From UBA11891 sp049890035 (lineage in GTDB: Bacteria; Bacteroidota; Bacteroidia; Flavobacteriales; Flavobacteriaceae): 64,000 nt of DNA. Positions within the stretch are counted from its first letter, which is position 1. Each line of letters opens with the position of its first letter. The position numbers were made by a program, and so were the translations under genes. Shown one piece after another: positions 51,884-61,258 of this stretch. The notes beneath the pieces are model-generated. The model worked only from the letters and a program-made list of their open reading frames with translations. It ran no database searches and was not told the origin of the DNA. Location: contig JBMHCG010000057.1 of the NCBI GenBank assembly GCA_049890035.1, forward strand, positions 1-64,000, in the 5' to 3' direction.

Positions 51884-53430
51884 TACTGCCCCGATAGGGA
51901 TATCCAACGAACACCTAAATCCGGATCCATCATATCGGGATCAATGGGATACATAGGTCGCTGAATATTTTTATAAGGTAACCGTTTCAGATCTTGGTCA
52001 ACCCCACCCGGTGTAAGGGCCATCACCCAGTCGCCTCGTATGTCGTATAACTCAGGAACCAAATACCCAATTTTCACCATAACAATATCAGCTTTTGTTG
52101 GGTCCAATTGGAGGTTGCTAAAGTCTGAAATATGATGGTAGGGTTTTCTTTTTTTTGTTACTATTACCGAAAGGCTCCCTGTCTGAACAACGACTTCAAC
52201 TTCAGCATTGCTGTCCCCTTGGTGAATGGACATGACCTTACCTTCCAATAAAATAGGAGGAGCATATCGATTGTCGACAGCGGCACCTACTTCAGCACGA
52301 ACAAAACTTCCAACCCCCCCTTCAAGAGCTTGTGCAATCAACTTTGGCCCTGGAATAGAGGCATAGATTAAGTGAGGCCCTTTGGGGTTTTGAAAAATTT
52401 TCTTTTGGAGCAATTCTCGGAGTGTCCAAGTTACATCACCAGCACCCCCTGCCGTTGGATTATCACCCATATCACTAAAAAGGAAGGGTTTCTTATGAGA
52501 AGAAAGTGCCTGTTCCAAAGCCGATTCAAAATCTGTAGTTGGAGCAACAAAATCGAATGCTTCTCGAACAGACCAAAAAGCTGCAGCCAATTTTTCGGCC
52601 CCTTTTTTAACCTGCTCACGATCGTCTCCTGTAACCATTACAACACCGTGGTTACGAACCTCATCGGCCCAGGGATATCCCATCCAAATAGCAGCATCGG
52701 TAACCCCTTTTTGATCCGCTACAGCAGGCACCTTAGCATATAAGCTCTTGCCCGGATCTATCCGCGTACTGGTCTGTTCCCCAGGTAAGAGAATGGGTAC
52801 GGGAATCCATGCCTTGTAAGAAGGTTTCCCCAAACCCCTCTCCAAACGATCCAAAAGGTTTTCCAAAGCACGTTGTTTGGACTCCAATGCGTCTTCATGC
52901 GGTGCCATACGATAACAAGTGATCAAATCACTTTCCTTGGCCAACTGCCGAGAGACATTGCCATGCAAATCCATGGAGGTGGATATCAAGGTATGGGGGC
53001 CTACTAGCTTTCGAATTTTGGTCAGCATATCCCCTTCGGCGTCTTCCATCCCTTCTACACTCATCGCCCCGTGAATGTCAAAAAACAAGCCATCATACGG
53101 CAGGTTTTTTGCTAGCATATCCAAAGTGATTCCCATGAGTGAGTCATAGGCTTGGCGAGTAACCATCCCGCCGGGTAAGGCATGTCCTTTGAGCGTAGGA
53201 AACCATTGTGCCCGTTTTCGATTCGGATGGGAATCCGCCAAAAAGGGATACCTTTCATATATGGCCTCACCCACACTGGAATGAAACGCAGCTGCCTCGG
53301 TCCGTGCAGGAGAAAAAGTACTGGATTCTATAGCCAAACCAGCAATGGCGATTCGTAGTTTTGGTTCCGATGATGTTTGACAACCGCCAAATACTAAATA
53401 CAGCATTAAAACAATAAAAATTTTCCTCAT
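51883..53430 (-). CDS. M81-family metallopeptidase (MlrC-like) lipoprotein
   Basis: A 515-residue lipoprotein (lipobox VFGGC). MlrC hallmarks: IAIAGLAIESSTFSPART, GLFFDIHGAMSVEGMEDAEGD (metal-ligand Asp and His), TSMDLHGNVS, RMAPHEDALES, SDMGDNPTAGGAGDVTWTL and a C-terminal MVKIGYLVPELYDI. MlrC (microcystinase C) cleaves linear peptides, such as opened microcystins, and other exposed metabolites, using a metal centre. A cleaved signal and lipid anchor would place it outside the cytoplasm. It is coupled to hemolysin III by a TAGTG overlap; no link between the two is evident. Confidence 0.9.
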   Translation of the reverse strand: MRKIFIVLMLYLVFGGCQTSSEPKLRIAIAGLAIESSTFSPARTEAAAFHSSVGEAIYERYPFLADSHPNRKRAQWFPTLKGHALPGGMVTRQAYDSLMGITLDMLAKNLPYDGLFFDIHGAMSVEGMEDAEGDMLTKIRKLVGPHTLISTSMDLHGNVSRQLAKESDLITCYRMAPHEDALESKQRALENLLDRLERGLGKPSYKAWIPVPILLPGEQTSTRIDPGKSLYAKVPAVADQKGVTDAAIWMGYPWADEVRNHGVVMVTGDDREQVKKGAEKLAAAFWSVREAFDFVAPTTDFESALEQALSSHKKPFLFSDMGDNPTAGGAGDVTWTLRELLQKKIFQNPKGPHLIYASIPGPKLIAQALEGGVGSFVRAEVGAAVDNRYAPPILLEGKVMSIHQGDSNAEVEVVVQTGSLSVIVTKKRKPYHHISDFSNLQLDPTKADIVMVKIGYLVPELYDIRGDWVMALTPGGVDQDLKRLPYKNIQRPMYPIDPDMMDPDLGVRWISLSGQ

Positions 53431-53532
53431 AACAGCATTCTAGGGTTCTGATTTCTAATTAACTATGCAGCATCTTAAAAGTACTGAATTTGCAAGGCAA
53501 GTCAAAAAATAATATCTTAATAACAAAAAACT

Positions 53533-53679
53533 ATGAAACAGCATATTGATTATGACGGGATGGCAGACCAAGGACGTGTCCCCGTTTCACAGGACAAGAA
53601 GTCGAATCGGGCAAGCATTTGGGGGGGACTGGCTCTCTTACTTGTCTTTGTTTTATTTATTTTGGCATTGACATTTTAA
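53533..53679 (+). CDS. Small membrane protein (48 aa)
   Basis: A 48-residue protein with an N-terminal polar part (DYDGMADQGRVPVSQDKKSN) and one C-terminal membrane helix (LALLLVFVLFILALTF). The ATG is clear and codon use fits the surroundings. Tail-anchored small proteins of this look are often unannotated. Function unknown. Confidence 0.6.
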   Translation: MKQHIDYDGMADQGRVPVSQDKKSNRASIWGGLALLLVFVLFILALTF

Positions 53680-53772
53680 AAGCACTTTCCTGTTCATTTT
53701 CATTGAACACGAATTTTCTTTTGGAAACATGCTGGTAGATTCACCTAATTACCCCTTTATAGAAATTAGTCT

Positions 53773-54864
53773 ATGAAAAACAATATCCTTTTAACCCTTC
53801 TCTTTTGCGGATCAATCAGCTGGGCACAAAGACCCTTTCAATCCCCAGAAGGACAATTTCTTATGCAGTGTGATTTGCATACCCATTCTGTTTTTTCAGA
53901 CGGTTCCGTTTGGCCCGACATTCGTGTTGAAGAAGCCCTACGAGAAGGATTGGATTTGATTGCCATTACAGAACATTTAGAGTACCAGCCTCACAAAAAA
54001 GATATTCCTCATCCTGATCGTAACCGCTCTTTTGAATTGGCTCAAAACACGGCTAAAAATCAAAATAAGTTACGCGTTGTTAATGGTGCAGAGATTACGC
54101 GTAACATGCCTCCAGGTCATATTAATGCAGTTTTTTTGAAGGATGCTAACAAACTGCTTCACAAAGATTCCTTATCCGGAATTGAAGCCGCGAACAAACA
54201 AAATGCCTTTGTTTTTTGGAACCATCCTGCCTGGGATGCCCAGAGAGCCGATGGAATTGCCCGTCTGGAACCTTTTCACCGTTACTTAATTGACAAGCAA
54301 TTGTTACATGGTATTGAAGTGGTTAACGAACGAACCTTTTCTGAAGAAGCTTTTCAACTCGCATTGGATAACGAACTAACCCTTTTGGGTACCTCTGATA
54401 TTCATGGATTGACGGATTGGCTTTTTGATATTCCAAACGGTGGTCATCGACCTACAACATTTGCACTTTGTGACACCCAAGATACACCCGCCATCAAGAA
54501 AGCCTTATTTCAAGGCAGGACAATCGTATGGTATGAAGATTTGTTGCTTGGAAAAGAAGAAAATATCCGCCCTGTATTGGCCGCCAACTTTACAGCACAC
54601 TGGATCGGATACGAGCCCAATAAGACACTGGCCCGAGTGCAACTAGTAAATAAAAGTGCCCTCCCACTGAATCTTACTTACAATGGCTCCTACTCTTTTT
54701 ACAAGCGAGCCCATACCCTGATACTTCCTGCTTATGAATCCATAGAACTCCTCGTTAAAACAAAAGAAAAACGCATTGAAATACGCTTGGATTTTGTGGT
54801 CAATAATGTTTTAATAGGCCCCAAACAAGGCACACCCATAGCGTTTATTTTTTCCCCTGAGTAG
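53773..54864 (+). CDS. PHP-domain phosphoesterase (Sb-PDE family type)
   Basis: A 363-residue exported protein. Signal peptide ILLTLLFCGSISWAQ, then the PHP metal motif CDLHTHSVFSDGS near 34, LDLIAITEHLEY (second His), NGAEITRNMPPGHINAVF, FWNHPAWDAQ and LLGTSDIHGLTDW (final metal His pair). The C-terminal 100 residues form an Ig-like beta-domain. The sequence has the Sb-PDE-type layout known for phosphodiesterases acting on cyclic or diester substrates. Probably periplasmic. The 3' end overlaps the convergent DUF4442 gene by 20 bases. Confidence 0.88.
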   Translation: MKNNILLTLLFCGSISWAQRPFQSPEGQFLMQCDLHTHSVFSDGSVWPDIRVEEALREGLDLIAITEHLEYQPHKKDIPHPDRNRSFELAQNTAKNQNKLRVVNGAEITRNMPPGHINAVFLKDANKLLHKDSLSGIEAANKQNAFVFWNHPAWDAQRADGIARLEPFHRYLIDKQLLHGIEVVNERTFSEEAFQLALDNELTLLGTSDIHGLTDWLFDIPNGGHRPTTFALCDTQDTPAIKKALFQGRTIVWYEDLLLGKEENIRPVLAANFTAHWIGYEPNKTLARVQLVNKSALPLNLTYNGSYSFYKRAHTLILPAYESIELLVKTKEKRIEIRLDFVVNNVLIGPKQGTPIAFIFSPE

Positions 54865-55393
54865 CTTTTTCCTTCAATCGCTTTTTTTGTTTGGCTTTAA
54901 AGAAGCTTTTATCAGCTATGTAGATCGTTTTATCGACTTCACAGTGTATTTTTCCGCTTAGGGGGTCTATCAGCTGTGTTGTTTTGACAATTTCTATTTC
55001 CTTTTTTGCTGCTACTTGCTTTTGTATGTCGGCCACCTCTTGGGGTGTGTACTGAAAAATTGCTTGCAAGTCTTTGTCGCCAGGTCGTAGAAATCGAATA
55101 TGCGCAGCTTTGTCCCAAACCACATAATGGGGGCCAATAAGGTTGATCAATTGAACCATAGGAAAAGGATCGACTGAAGCAAACATACTGCCTCCAAAAA
55201 TGGTATTGACATAGTTTCGGTTTTTATAGCTCAGTTTCAGTTTGACTTCTATTCGGAATAAATCTTCGGAAACTGAAACCACCCGTCCTGTTGACCGACG
55301 GTACATGGGTGACAAATTAAACCCGTGTTTGAATAAAAAAGCACGACTAAAAAAACGCTCTCCCAAGCGGGATAATTGTTGATACATTGACAT
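54845..55393 (-). CDS. DUF4442 hotdog-fold protein
   Basis: A 182-residue cytoplasmic protein of the hotdog-thioesterase-like DUF4442 family. The conserved centre VNTIFGGSMFASVDPFPMVQLINLIG at about 65-90 includes the helix typical of the fold, and YVVWDKAAHIRFLRPGDKDLQA follows. A short Lys-rich tail ends the protein. Activity on acyl-CoA is a fold-based guess; no catalytic residue can be assigned by eye. Confidence 0.88.
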   Translation of the reverse strand: MSMYQQLSRLGERFFSRAFLFKHGFNLSPMYRRSTGRVVSVSEDLFRIEVKLKLSYKNRNYVNTIFGGSMFASVDPFPMVQLINLIGPHYVVWDKAAHIRFLRPGDKDLQAIFQYTPQEVADIQKQVAAKKEIEIVKTTQLIDPLSGKIHCEVDKTIYIADKSFFKAKQKKRLKEKATQGKK

Positions 55394-55476
55394 AGGGAAA
55401 GATACTATTTCACAATAGAATAGGTAGTAATCTACTATGTAAAAACAACTCGAATATCCGCAACCAAAAAAAGACC

Positions 55477-56229
55477 CTAATTGATTGATATTCCGAGGAT
55501 TCGTTTTGCTGTCTGATCTATTTGAAGCGAATCCATTCCAGGAACCAAAGCCGGATGGTAAAGCAAACGAATGATTTCCCTATCGTTTGTTGAAAATGAA
55601 TCCCCTGCTGAACGCGCTTCGTAAAAAATACTCTCTACATAGTATTTCAGATCGTTTAGCAATCCCAAACCCTGTGTCAGTTCTTCTCGTAAAATATGTT
55701 TTTGTTCAGATAAGAGTGTTTTTTGGGTATCCACATATATAATCGAACGTTCAATCTGATGGGCAGCATTGGTTGTTACTTGAACCAAACCGTTGTTTGC
55801 ATTCAGAAGGTGAGAGGGGGTAGGAACTCTACGAGAAAAAGCCGCTTGTCCTCCTGCGAATAAATAGGCATTGGATGCAAGGGAGTCGAAGGTTTGTTCA
55901 ATATAAAACCCGTCATTACTCAAAAGGTTAATTTCTTGGATAACTGTTGCCAGTTCCTTTTCAAGTTCGTCAGAAAGGGAGCTACCAACGAATAACTGCA
56001 TGGGTTCTTTCCACTTTTTAAGCAGTTTTATATTGTTCCCGTATTCCGCTCCCAAGGAAACCTCAATAAGTAAATGAATTAAATGTTGCCGAACATATAA
56101 ATCGGCTCGAGCATCATAGCTGCGAAGCAAATGATATTCAGGATACGGTTCTAAAAAAGTGTATTCATTCTGTATAGAACATCCAAGAATAGTAAGAAAA
56201 ATGACTACACTAATATTTCTTTTGATCAT
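55477..56229 (-). CDS. DUF2927 lipoprotein
   Basis: A 250-residue lipoprotein (lipobox ILGC near residue 17). The DUF2927 pattern is in the C-terminal half: RSIIYVDTQKTLLSEQKHILREELTQGLGLLND, YVESIFYEAR and REIIRLLYHPALVPGMDS. Distant to zincin-like proteins in some annotations, but the HExxH is replaced here (REELTQ). Function unknown. The ATG at 56229 is used; an upstream extension is shared with the divergent DUF1643 region. Confidence 0.82.
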   Translation of the reverse strand: MIKRNISVVIFLTILGCSIQNEYTFLEPYPEYHLLRSYDARADLYVRQHLIHLLIEVSLGAEYGNNIKLLKKWKEPMQLFVGSSLSDELEKELATVIQEINLLSNDGFYIEQTFDSLASNAYLFAGGQAAFSRRVPTPSHLLNANNGLVQVTTNAAHQIERSIIYVDTQKTLLSEQKHILREELTQGLGLLNDLKYYVESIFYEARSAGDSFSTNDREIIRLLYHPALVPGMDSLQIDQTAKRILGISIN

Positions 56230-56273
56230 TGTTGCGCAATTTTTCGCACCTTTCACCAAATAAAAAGAATATT

Positions 56274-56723
56274 TTGCAAAAAGGAGCTATTATTAAAAAA
56301 AGTAAACGCTACCGTTTGTGGCGTATTTGGGACGCTGAAAAACCAAAGGTATTATACATTCTGCTAAATCCTTCGGTTGGGAACGCGACACAGGATGACC
56401 CTACCATAAGGCGATTGTATTATTTTACAGAAAAAATGAATCTGGGTGGATTTTATGTGGGGAATCTTTATGCCAATATCACCCCCTATCCAAAGGAACT
56501 ATATCAAAAAAAGTTAGGGCGTGACCGCACCAATCTAAGGCATATCACTGCCATGTCAAACCATTGTAAGAAAGTTGTTTATGCTTGGGGGCAGCGCGAA
56601 AAAGAACCGCTTTGGCTCCGTACTATAATCTCAGAACCGCTTTGCTTTGGATTGACAAAAAAAGGAAGTCCCAAACACCCTTTGTACCTAAACAAACAAA
56701 CCCAATGCATCCCTTTTCGGTAA
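56274..56723 (+). CDS. DUF1643 protein (TTG start likely)
   Basis: A 149-residue cytoplasmic protein. Conserved DUF1643 features are YRLWRIWDAEKPKVLYILLNPSVGNA near 12-37, DDPTIRRLYYF, FYVGNLYANITPYPKEL and YAWGQREKE. No ATG precedes the domain in frame; a TTG at 56274 gives the natural length, and another TTG at 56229 overlaps the divergent ATG. The family is uncharacterised. It may bind nucleotides or nucleic acid; no evidence here. Confidence 0.82.
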   Translation: MQKGAIIKKSKRYRLWRIWDAEKPKVLYILLNPSVGNATQDDPTIRRLYYFTEKMNLGGFYVGNLYANITPYPKELYQKKLGRDRTNLRHITAMSNHCKKVVYAWGQREKEPLWLRTIISEPLCFGLTKKGSPKHPLYLNKQTQCIPFR

Positions 56724-56728
56724 TCAAG

Positions 56729-57475
56729 TTACTTGAAAAAAAGTGCAAAAGCACCTATGGCTGTTAATAATAATATCAATTTCCGGTAATTGGCATCGCC
56801 TAAATATTGCACCCATCGAAGACCGAAATACAGCCCTAAAAGTTCGACAGGAATAAAGAAAAGGCTTATCTTGAGACTTTCCCATTGAATGGTTTCCCAT
56901 ATCCAAACATGAAAAGGAATCTTAAATAGGTTGATAAAAAAAAACACAAAAGCGGTGGTTCCTATAAAAGTATTTTTGGGAAAACGAAGCACTAAAAAAT
57001 AGATGTTTACTACGGCACCCGCCAGGTTCCCAATCATGGTCGTAAAACCGGCCAGTAGCCCCAGAAAACCAGCAAAACTCCAATGGGTTGGAACTTCTTT
57101 CAGTGGACGGAATTCCCAGTAGCCCATCAGGGATGTAGCCAATAGAATCAATCCTGCCATCAGAAAAGTAAATGTTGTCTCATTTAGAAAAGTAGCACCA
57201 TAAGTAGCCAAAAGTACGCCCAAAGCCATCCAAGGAAGAAGGCGGAAAACATTTGGCCAATCCGTATGTTGGCGGTAATACAAAACAGCAATGCTATCGC
57301 CGACGATCAAAAGAGGTAATAGAATTCCAGTCGATGAGCGGGCTCCAAAAGCATAGACAAACAACACAACAATAAAAACTGCCATCCCTTTGATCCCTGC
57401 CTTACCCAATCCCAATAAAAAAGCACCGACGCTTCCTAATAAAAAACTGTATAGCGTAAGTGAAGTCGTTAGCAT
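56729..57475 (-). CDS. Sulfite exporter TauE/SafE-family membrane protein
   Basis: A 248-residue inner-membrane protein with eight hydrophobic segments in two repeats. TauE/SafE motifs are FLLGLGKAGIKGMAVF near the N-terminus and FAGFLGLLAGFTTMIGNLAGAVVNIYFL in the middle. Family members export sulfite, sulfoacetate or related anions. No organosulfur genes adjoin it directly, although an SsuD-like monooxygenase is elsewhere in the window. It converges with the DUF1643 gene, 5 bases apart. Confidence 0.9.
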   Translation of the reverse strand: MLTTSLTLYSFLLGSVGAFLLGLGKAGIKGMAVFIVVLFVYAFGARSSTGILLPLLIVGDSIAVLYYRQHTDWPNVFRLLPWMALGVLLATYGATFLNETTFTFLMAGLILLATSLMGYWEFRPLKEVPTHWSFAGFLGLLAGFTTMIGNLAGAVVNIYFLVLRFPKNTFIGTTAFVFFFINLFKIPFHVWIWETIQWESLKISLFFIPVELLGLYFGLRWVQYLGDANYRKLILLLTAIGAFALFFK

Positions 57476-57541
57476 AAAAACAAGTATCTCATAAATTAGT
57501 GAAGGGTCGAAAAGTCGTCTATAAAACGGCCTCCCCTTTTT

Positions 57542-59452
57542 TTAAACTCCGACTCTATCACGTATTTGGTGGACTACATCAGGATTGAGAAGGGTTGAGG
57601 TATCTCCAAGATTAGAAACATCTTTTTGAGCAATTTTTCGCAAAATCCGCCGCATGATTTTCCCTGAACGGGTCTTTGGAAGTCCCGGAACAAAAATGAT
57701 TGTATCCAATTTCGCAATGGGTCCAATTTTATCCGAGATCAAACGGTTGATTTCTACTCGGAGTTCTTCTGGATCGCGACCAGCTGCTTCATCTTTTAAA
57801 ATAACGTAACCAAACAACGCATTCCCCTTGATGTCATGTGGGTATCCTACTATGGCGGATTCGGCCACTCCTTGGTGCTCATTGATGGCATCTTCAATGG
57901 GTGCTGTGCCAAGGTTGTGACCCGATACAATAATAACATCATCTACCCGACCCGTAATGCGATAGTAGCCCACAGCATCTCTGGAGGCCCCGTCACCTGT
58001 AAAATATTTATTAGAATAGGCTGAAAAATAGGTGTTACGGTAACGTTGGTGATCGCCCCAAATGGTTCGAGCCATTGAGGGCCAGGGAAATTTGATGCAC
58101 AATCTACCATCTACTTGATTCTCGTGAATTTCCTGACCGTTTTCGTCCATCAATGCAGGCTGAATCCCAATAAAAGGCAGTGTGGCAAAAGTAGGCTTGG
58201 TCGGGGTGGAATAAGGAATGGGAGAAATCATAATACCGCCTGTCTCTGTTTGCCACCAGGTGTCTACAATTGGGCTTTCTTTTTTTCCAATGTTGTTATT
58301 ATACCAATGCCACGCCTCTTCATTAATCGGCTCACCCACAGTCCCCAGAACTTTGAGGGAAGACAAGTCGTATTGGTCAACAAATGCTATATTTTCTTTG
58401 GCCAGTGCCCGAATGGCTGTTGGGGCTGTGTAAAACTGATTGACTTTGTGTTTTTCGACAATTTGCCAAAAGCGTCCAAAATCTGGATAGGAAGGTACCC
58501 CCTCAAACATGATGGTCGTCGCCCCATTAGCCAATGGGCCATAAACTATATAAGAATGCCCTGTGATCCAACCAATATCTGCCGTACACCAGTACACATC
58601 ATTTTCTTGATATTGAAAAATATTCTTAAAGGTATAGGCCGCGTAAATCATATATCCCGCACTACTGTGCACCATGCCTTTGGGTTTTCCGGTGGAACCC
58701 GAGGTATAAAGAATAAACAGCGGGTCTTCGGCGTCCATAATTTCAATGGGACAGTCAGAACTAGCCTCATCTAATAAGGGTGCCATAAAGTGATCTCGTC
58801 CTGCGACCATTTGGATGTCATTTCCTACACGTTTAGCAACTAACACACTCTTTACATGCGGGCATTCTTCCATTGCTTTGTCTACAATCCCTTTGAGGTC
58901 AATACTTTTATTCCCACGAAAAGACCCGTCAGCAGTCAGGACTACCTGTGCTTCACAATCATTGATACGAGTTGCCAAAGCTGTTGCTGAAAAGCCTGCA
59001 AAAACAACCGAATGAACCGCTCCAATTCGAGCACACGCCAATACCGCATAGGCCAATTCTGGAATCATCGGCAGATAAATACACACCCGATCACCTTTCT
59101 TGACGCCTTGTTTTTTAAGCACATTGGCCATTTTATTGACATGGGCGTGTAGTTGTTTGTAAGTAATGTGCTGAGCGGCTTCGTTAGGGTCGTTGGGCTC
59201 AAATAAAATAGCGGTTTTATCTCCCCGTATCGCGAGATGACGATCGATACAATTTTCTGTAATGTTCAGTTGAGCCCCTTCAAACCATTTTACTTCTGGT
59301 TTGGTAAAATCCCACGACAATACCCTGTCCCAACGTTTGCGCCAGACAAAGTGTTCTTCGGCAATTTCTTCCCAAAAGCCTTTGGGATCTCGGACCGATT
59401 TTCGATAAATCTGAAAATACTCTTCTAAATTTTTTATGTGATAATTACTCAT
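57542..59452 (-). CDS. acs: Acetyl-CoA synthetase (acetate-CoA ligase, AMP-forming)
   Basis: A 636-residue cytoplasmic ligase: acetate + ATP + CoA to acetyl-CoA + AMP + PPi. It has the standard layout: adenylation motif ILYTSGSTGKPKGMVHS near 249, DVYWCTADIGWITGHSYIVYGPL, VDTWWQTETGG (acetate-pocket Trp), YFTGDGASRDAVGYYRITGRVDDVI and the regulatory acetylation site PKTRSGKIMRR near 600. Length is normal for Acs. It is followed upstream on the same strand by an acetate symporter and DUF4212 subunit, forming an acetate-use module. Confidence 0.97.
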   Translation of the reverse strand: MSNYHIKNLEEYFQIYRKSVRDPKGFWEEIAEEHFVWRKRWDRVLSWDFTKPEVKWFEGAQLNITENCIDRHLAIRGDKTAILFEPNDPNEAAQHITYKQLHAHVNKMANVLKKQGVKKGDRVCIYLPMIPELAYAVLACARIGAVHSVVFAGFSATALATRINDCEAQVVLTADGSFRGNKSIDLKGIVDKAMEECPHVKSVLVAKRVGNDIQMVAGRDHFMAPLLDEASSDCPIEIMDAEDPLFILYTSGSTGKPKGMVHSSAGYMIYAAYTFKNIFQYQENDVYWCTADIGWITGHSYIVYGPLANGATTIMFEGVPSYPDFGRFWQIVEKHKVNQFYTAPTAIRALAKENIAFVDQYDLSSLKVLGTVGEPINEEAWHWYNNNIGKKESPIVDTWWQTETGGIMISPIPYSTPTKPTFATLPFIGIQPALMDENGQEIHENQVDGRLCIKFPWPSMARTIWGDHQRYRNTYFSAYSNKYFTGDGASRDAVGYYRITGRVDDVIIVSGHNLGTAPIEDAINEHQGVAESAIVGYPHDIKGNALFGYVILKDEAAGRDPEELRVEINRLISDKIGPIAKLDTIIFVPGLPKTRSGKIMRRILRKIAQKDVSNLGDTSTLLNPDVVHQIRDRVGV

Positions 59453-59524
59453 AGTTGATATTCGTTAGAAAAAAGCTCATTACATGCATTCAACCTGTTG
59501 TGTCCGGGTGCAATCCGAGTTGTT

Positions 59525-61225
59525 TTAGTGTGTTGGTTCAGAGGCCCCGCTGGGGATGCGGATATTTTCTACAATACTTTGAACCGCATTTGGCACTTCA
59601 TTGGTAAACCGATTCACTATTAAAGATACAGCAAAATTGACGAGCATAGCAACCGTCCCAAAACCTTCTGGGGAAATACCAAACCACCAATCTGCTTGCA
59701 AACTTGTTACAGCCGCTTTACCCCCGTCAAAAATGCCAAATTTAAATTTCAAAATATAAAATACCATCAACGAGATTCCTACAACCATCCCTGCTATCGC
59801 CCCTTCTTTATTCATTTTCTTATAAAAAATTCCCAAAATAATGGCAGGGAAAAACGAAGCGGCAGCCAAACCAAAAGCCAACGCAACTACTGCTGCTACA
59901 AAGCCTGGAGGATGGATCCCAAAATATCCTGCTACACAAACAGCACCAACAGCTGAAATTCGTGCGGCTACCAATTCTTGTTTTTCTGTAATGTCCGGAT
60001 TAAAGACGTTTTTGATCAAGTCATGAGACACCGAAGAAGAAATTACTAACAACAAACCTGCCGCTGTTGACAGCGCCGCCGCCAAGCCTCCTGCGGCCAC
60101 CAAAGCAATCACCCATGCAGGTAAATCTGCGATTTCTGGGTTTGCCAATACCATTATATCGCGATCCACGGTCAATTCATTGGCTGCTCCAGCCAGATAC
60201 TGAATCTTCCCATCGCCGTTTTTGTCATCAAACTGAAGCAAGCCTGTCTTTTCCCAATTCGAAAACCAAGAAGGCATGTTGTTATAAGGTTGGTTACTAA
60301 CCGTATGAATCAAATTGGTTCTTGCAAAAACAGCCACAGCAGGTGCTGTGGTATATAAAATGGCAATAAACAGTAAAGCCAAACCGGCAGACTTGCGTGC
60401 ATCACGGACTTTTTTAACCGTAAAGAAACGAACGATTACATGGGGTAATCCTGCCGTACCAACCATCAAAGCAAAAGTAATGGCGAATACATCAATAAGT
60501 GATTTAGACCCTCGTGTATAGGCCGCAAAACCAAGCTCAGTAGAAAGTCCGTTGAGTTTGTCTAGTAAATAAGTACCATCTGCTCCTTTGGCTCCCATAC
60601 CCAATTGCGGAATGGGGTTGTCTGTCATTTGGATAGAAATAAATATGGCCGGCACCATAAAGGCAAATATCAACACACAATACTGTGCCACCTGTGTGTA
60701 GGTGATCCCTTTCATGCCTCCCAATACGGCATAAAACAAAACGATGATCATTCCAATAATCACTCCTGTGTTGATGTCAACTTCTAGGAACCGAGAGAAT
60801 ACAACACCAACCCCACGCATTTGACCGGCTACATAGGTAAAAGAAACCAACAACGCACACAGGACAGCTACGACACGTGCTGTTTTGGAATAATAACGCT
60901 CCCCAATAAAATCAGGGACTGTAAATTTTCCAAACTTTCTCAAATAAGGTGCTAGAAGCAATGCCAGGAGTACATAGCCTCCTGTCCAACCCATTAGATA
61001 AACCGCTCCGTCATAACCCATAAAGGAAATCAATCCGGCCATGGAAATAAAAGAAGCAGCAGACATCCAATCAGCAGCTGTGGCCATGCCGTTGGCTAAG
61101 GGTGAAACGCCGCCGCCTGCTACATAAAATTCCTTTGTTGAGGCCGCGCGGGACCAAATCGCTATCCCTATATACAATGTGAAGGTAATTCCTACCATCA
61201 GGTAGGTCCATAATTGCACCGTCAT
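59525..61225 (-). CDS. Cation:acetate symporter-like SSS transporter (VC_2705 type)
   Basis: A 566-residue inner-membrane transporter with 13 or so membrane segments. SSS motifs: EFYVAGGGVSPLANGMATAADWMSAASFI (Na+ site) and FYAVLGGMKGITYTQVAQY; LAAALSTAAGLLLVISSSVSHDLI and SFFPAIILGIFYKK mark the ActP-like branch. A loop near 315-350 carries FDDKNGDGKIQYLAGAA, an EF-hand-like D-x-N-x-D-G sequence. It is 33 bases from the DUF4212 gene and upstream of acs, so acetate or a short carboxylate is the likely solute. Confidence 0.93.
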   Translation of the reverse strand: MTVQLWTYLMVGITFTLYIGIAIWSRAASTKEFYVAGGGVSPLANGMATAADWMSAASFISMAGLISFMGYDGAVYLMGWTGGYVLLALLLAPYLRKFGKFTVPDFIGERYYSKTARVVAVLCALLVSFTYVAGQMRGVGVVFSRFLEVDINTGVIIGMIIVLFYAVLGGMKGITYTQVAQYCVLIFAFMVPAIFISIQMTDNPIPQLGMGAKGADGTYLLDKLNGLSTELGFAAYTRGSKSLIDVFAITFALMVGTAGLPHVIVRFFTVKKVRDARKSAGLALLFIAILYTTAPAVAVFARTNLIHTVSNQPYNNMPSWFSNWEKTGLLQFDDKNGDGKIQYLAGAANELTVDRDIMVLANPEIADLPAWVIALVAAGGLAAALSTAAGLLLVISSSVSHDLIKNVFNPDITEKQELVAARISAVGAVCVAGYFGIHPPGFVAAVVALAFGLAAASFFPAIILGIFYKKMNKEGAIAGMVVGISLMVFYILKFKFGIFDGGKAAVTSLQADWWFGISPEGFGTVAMLVNFAVSLIVNRFTNEVPNAVQSIVENIRIPSGASEPTH

Positions 61226-61258
61226 TTTTATTCTAATTTAGTTGCTATACTTAATTGT

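Noticed and set aside
52431..52619. Other frames inside the MlrC-like gene
   Set aside because: Shadows of the well-supported M81 frame.
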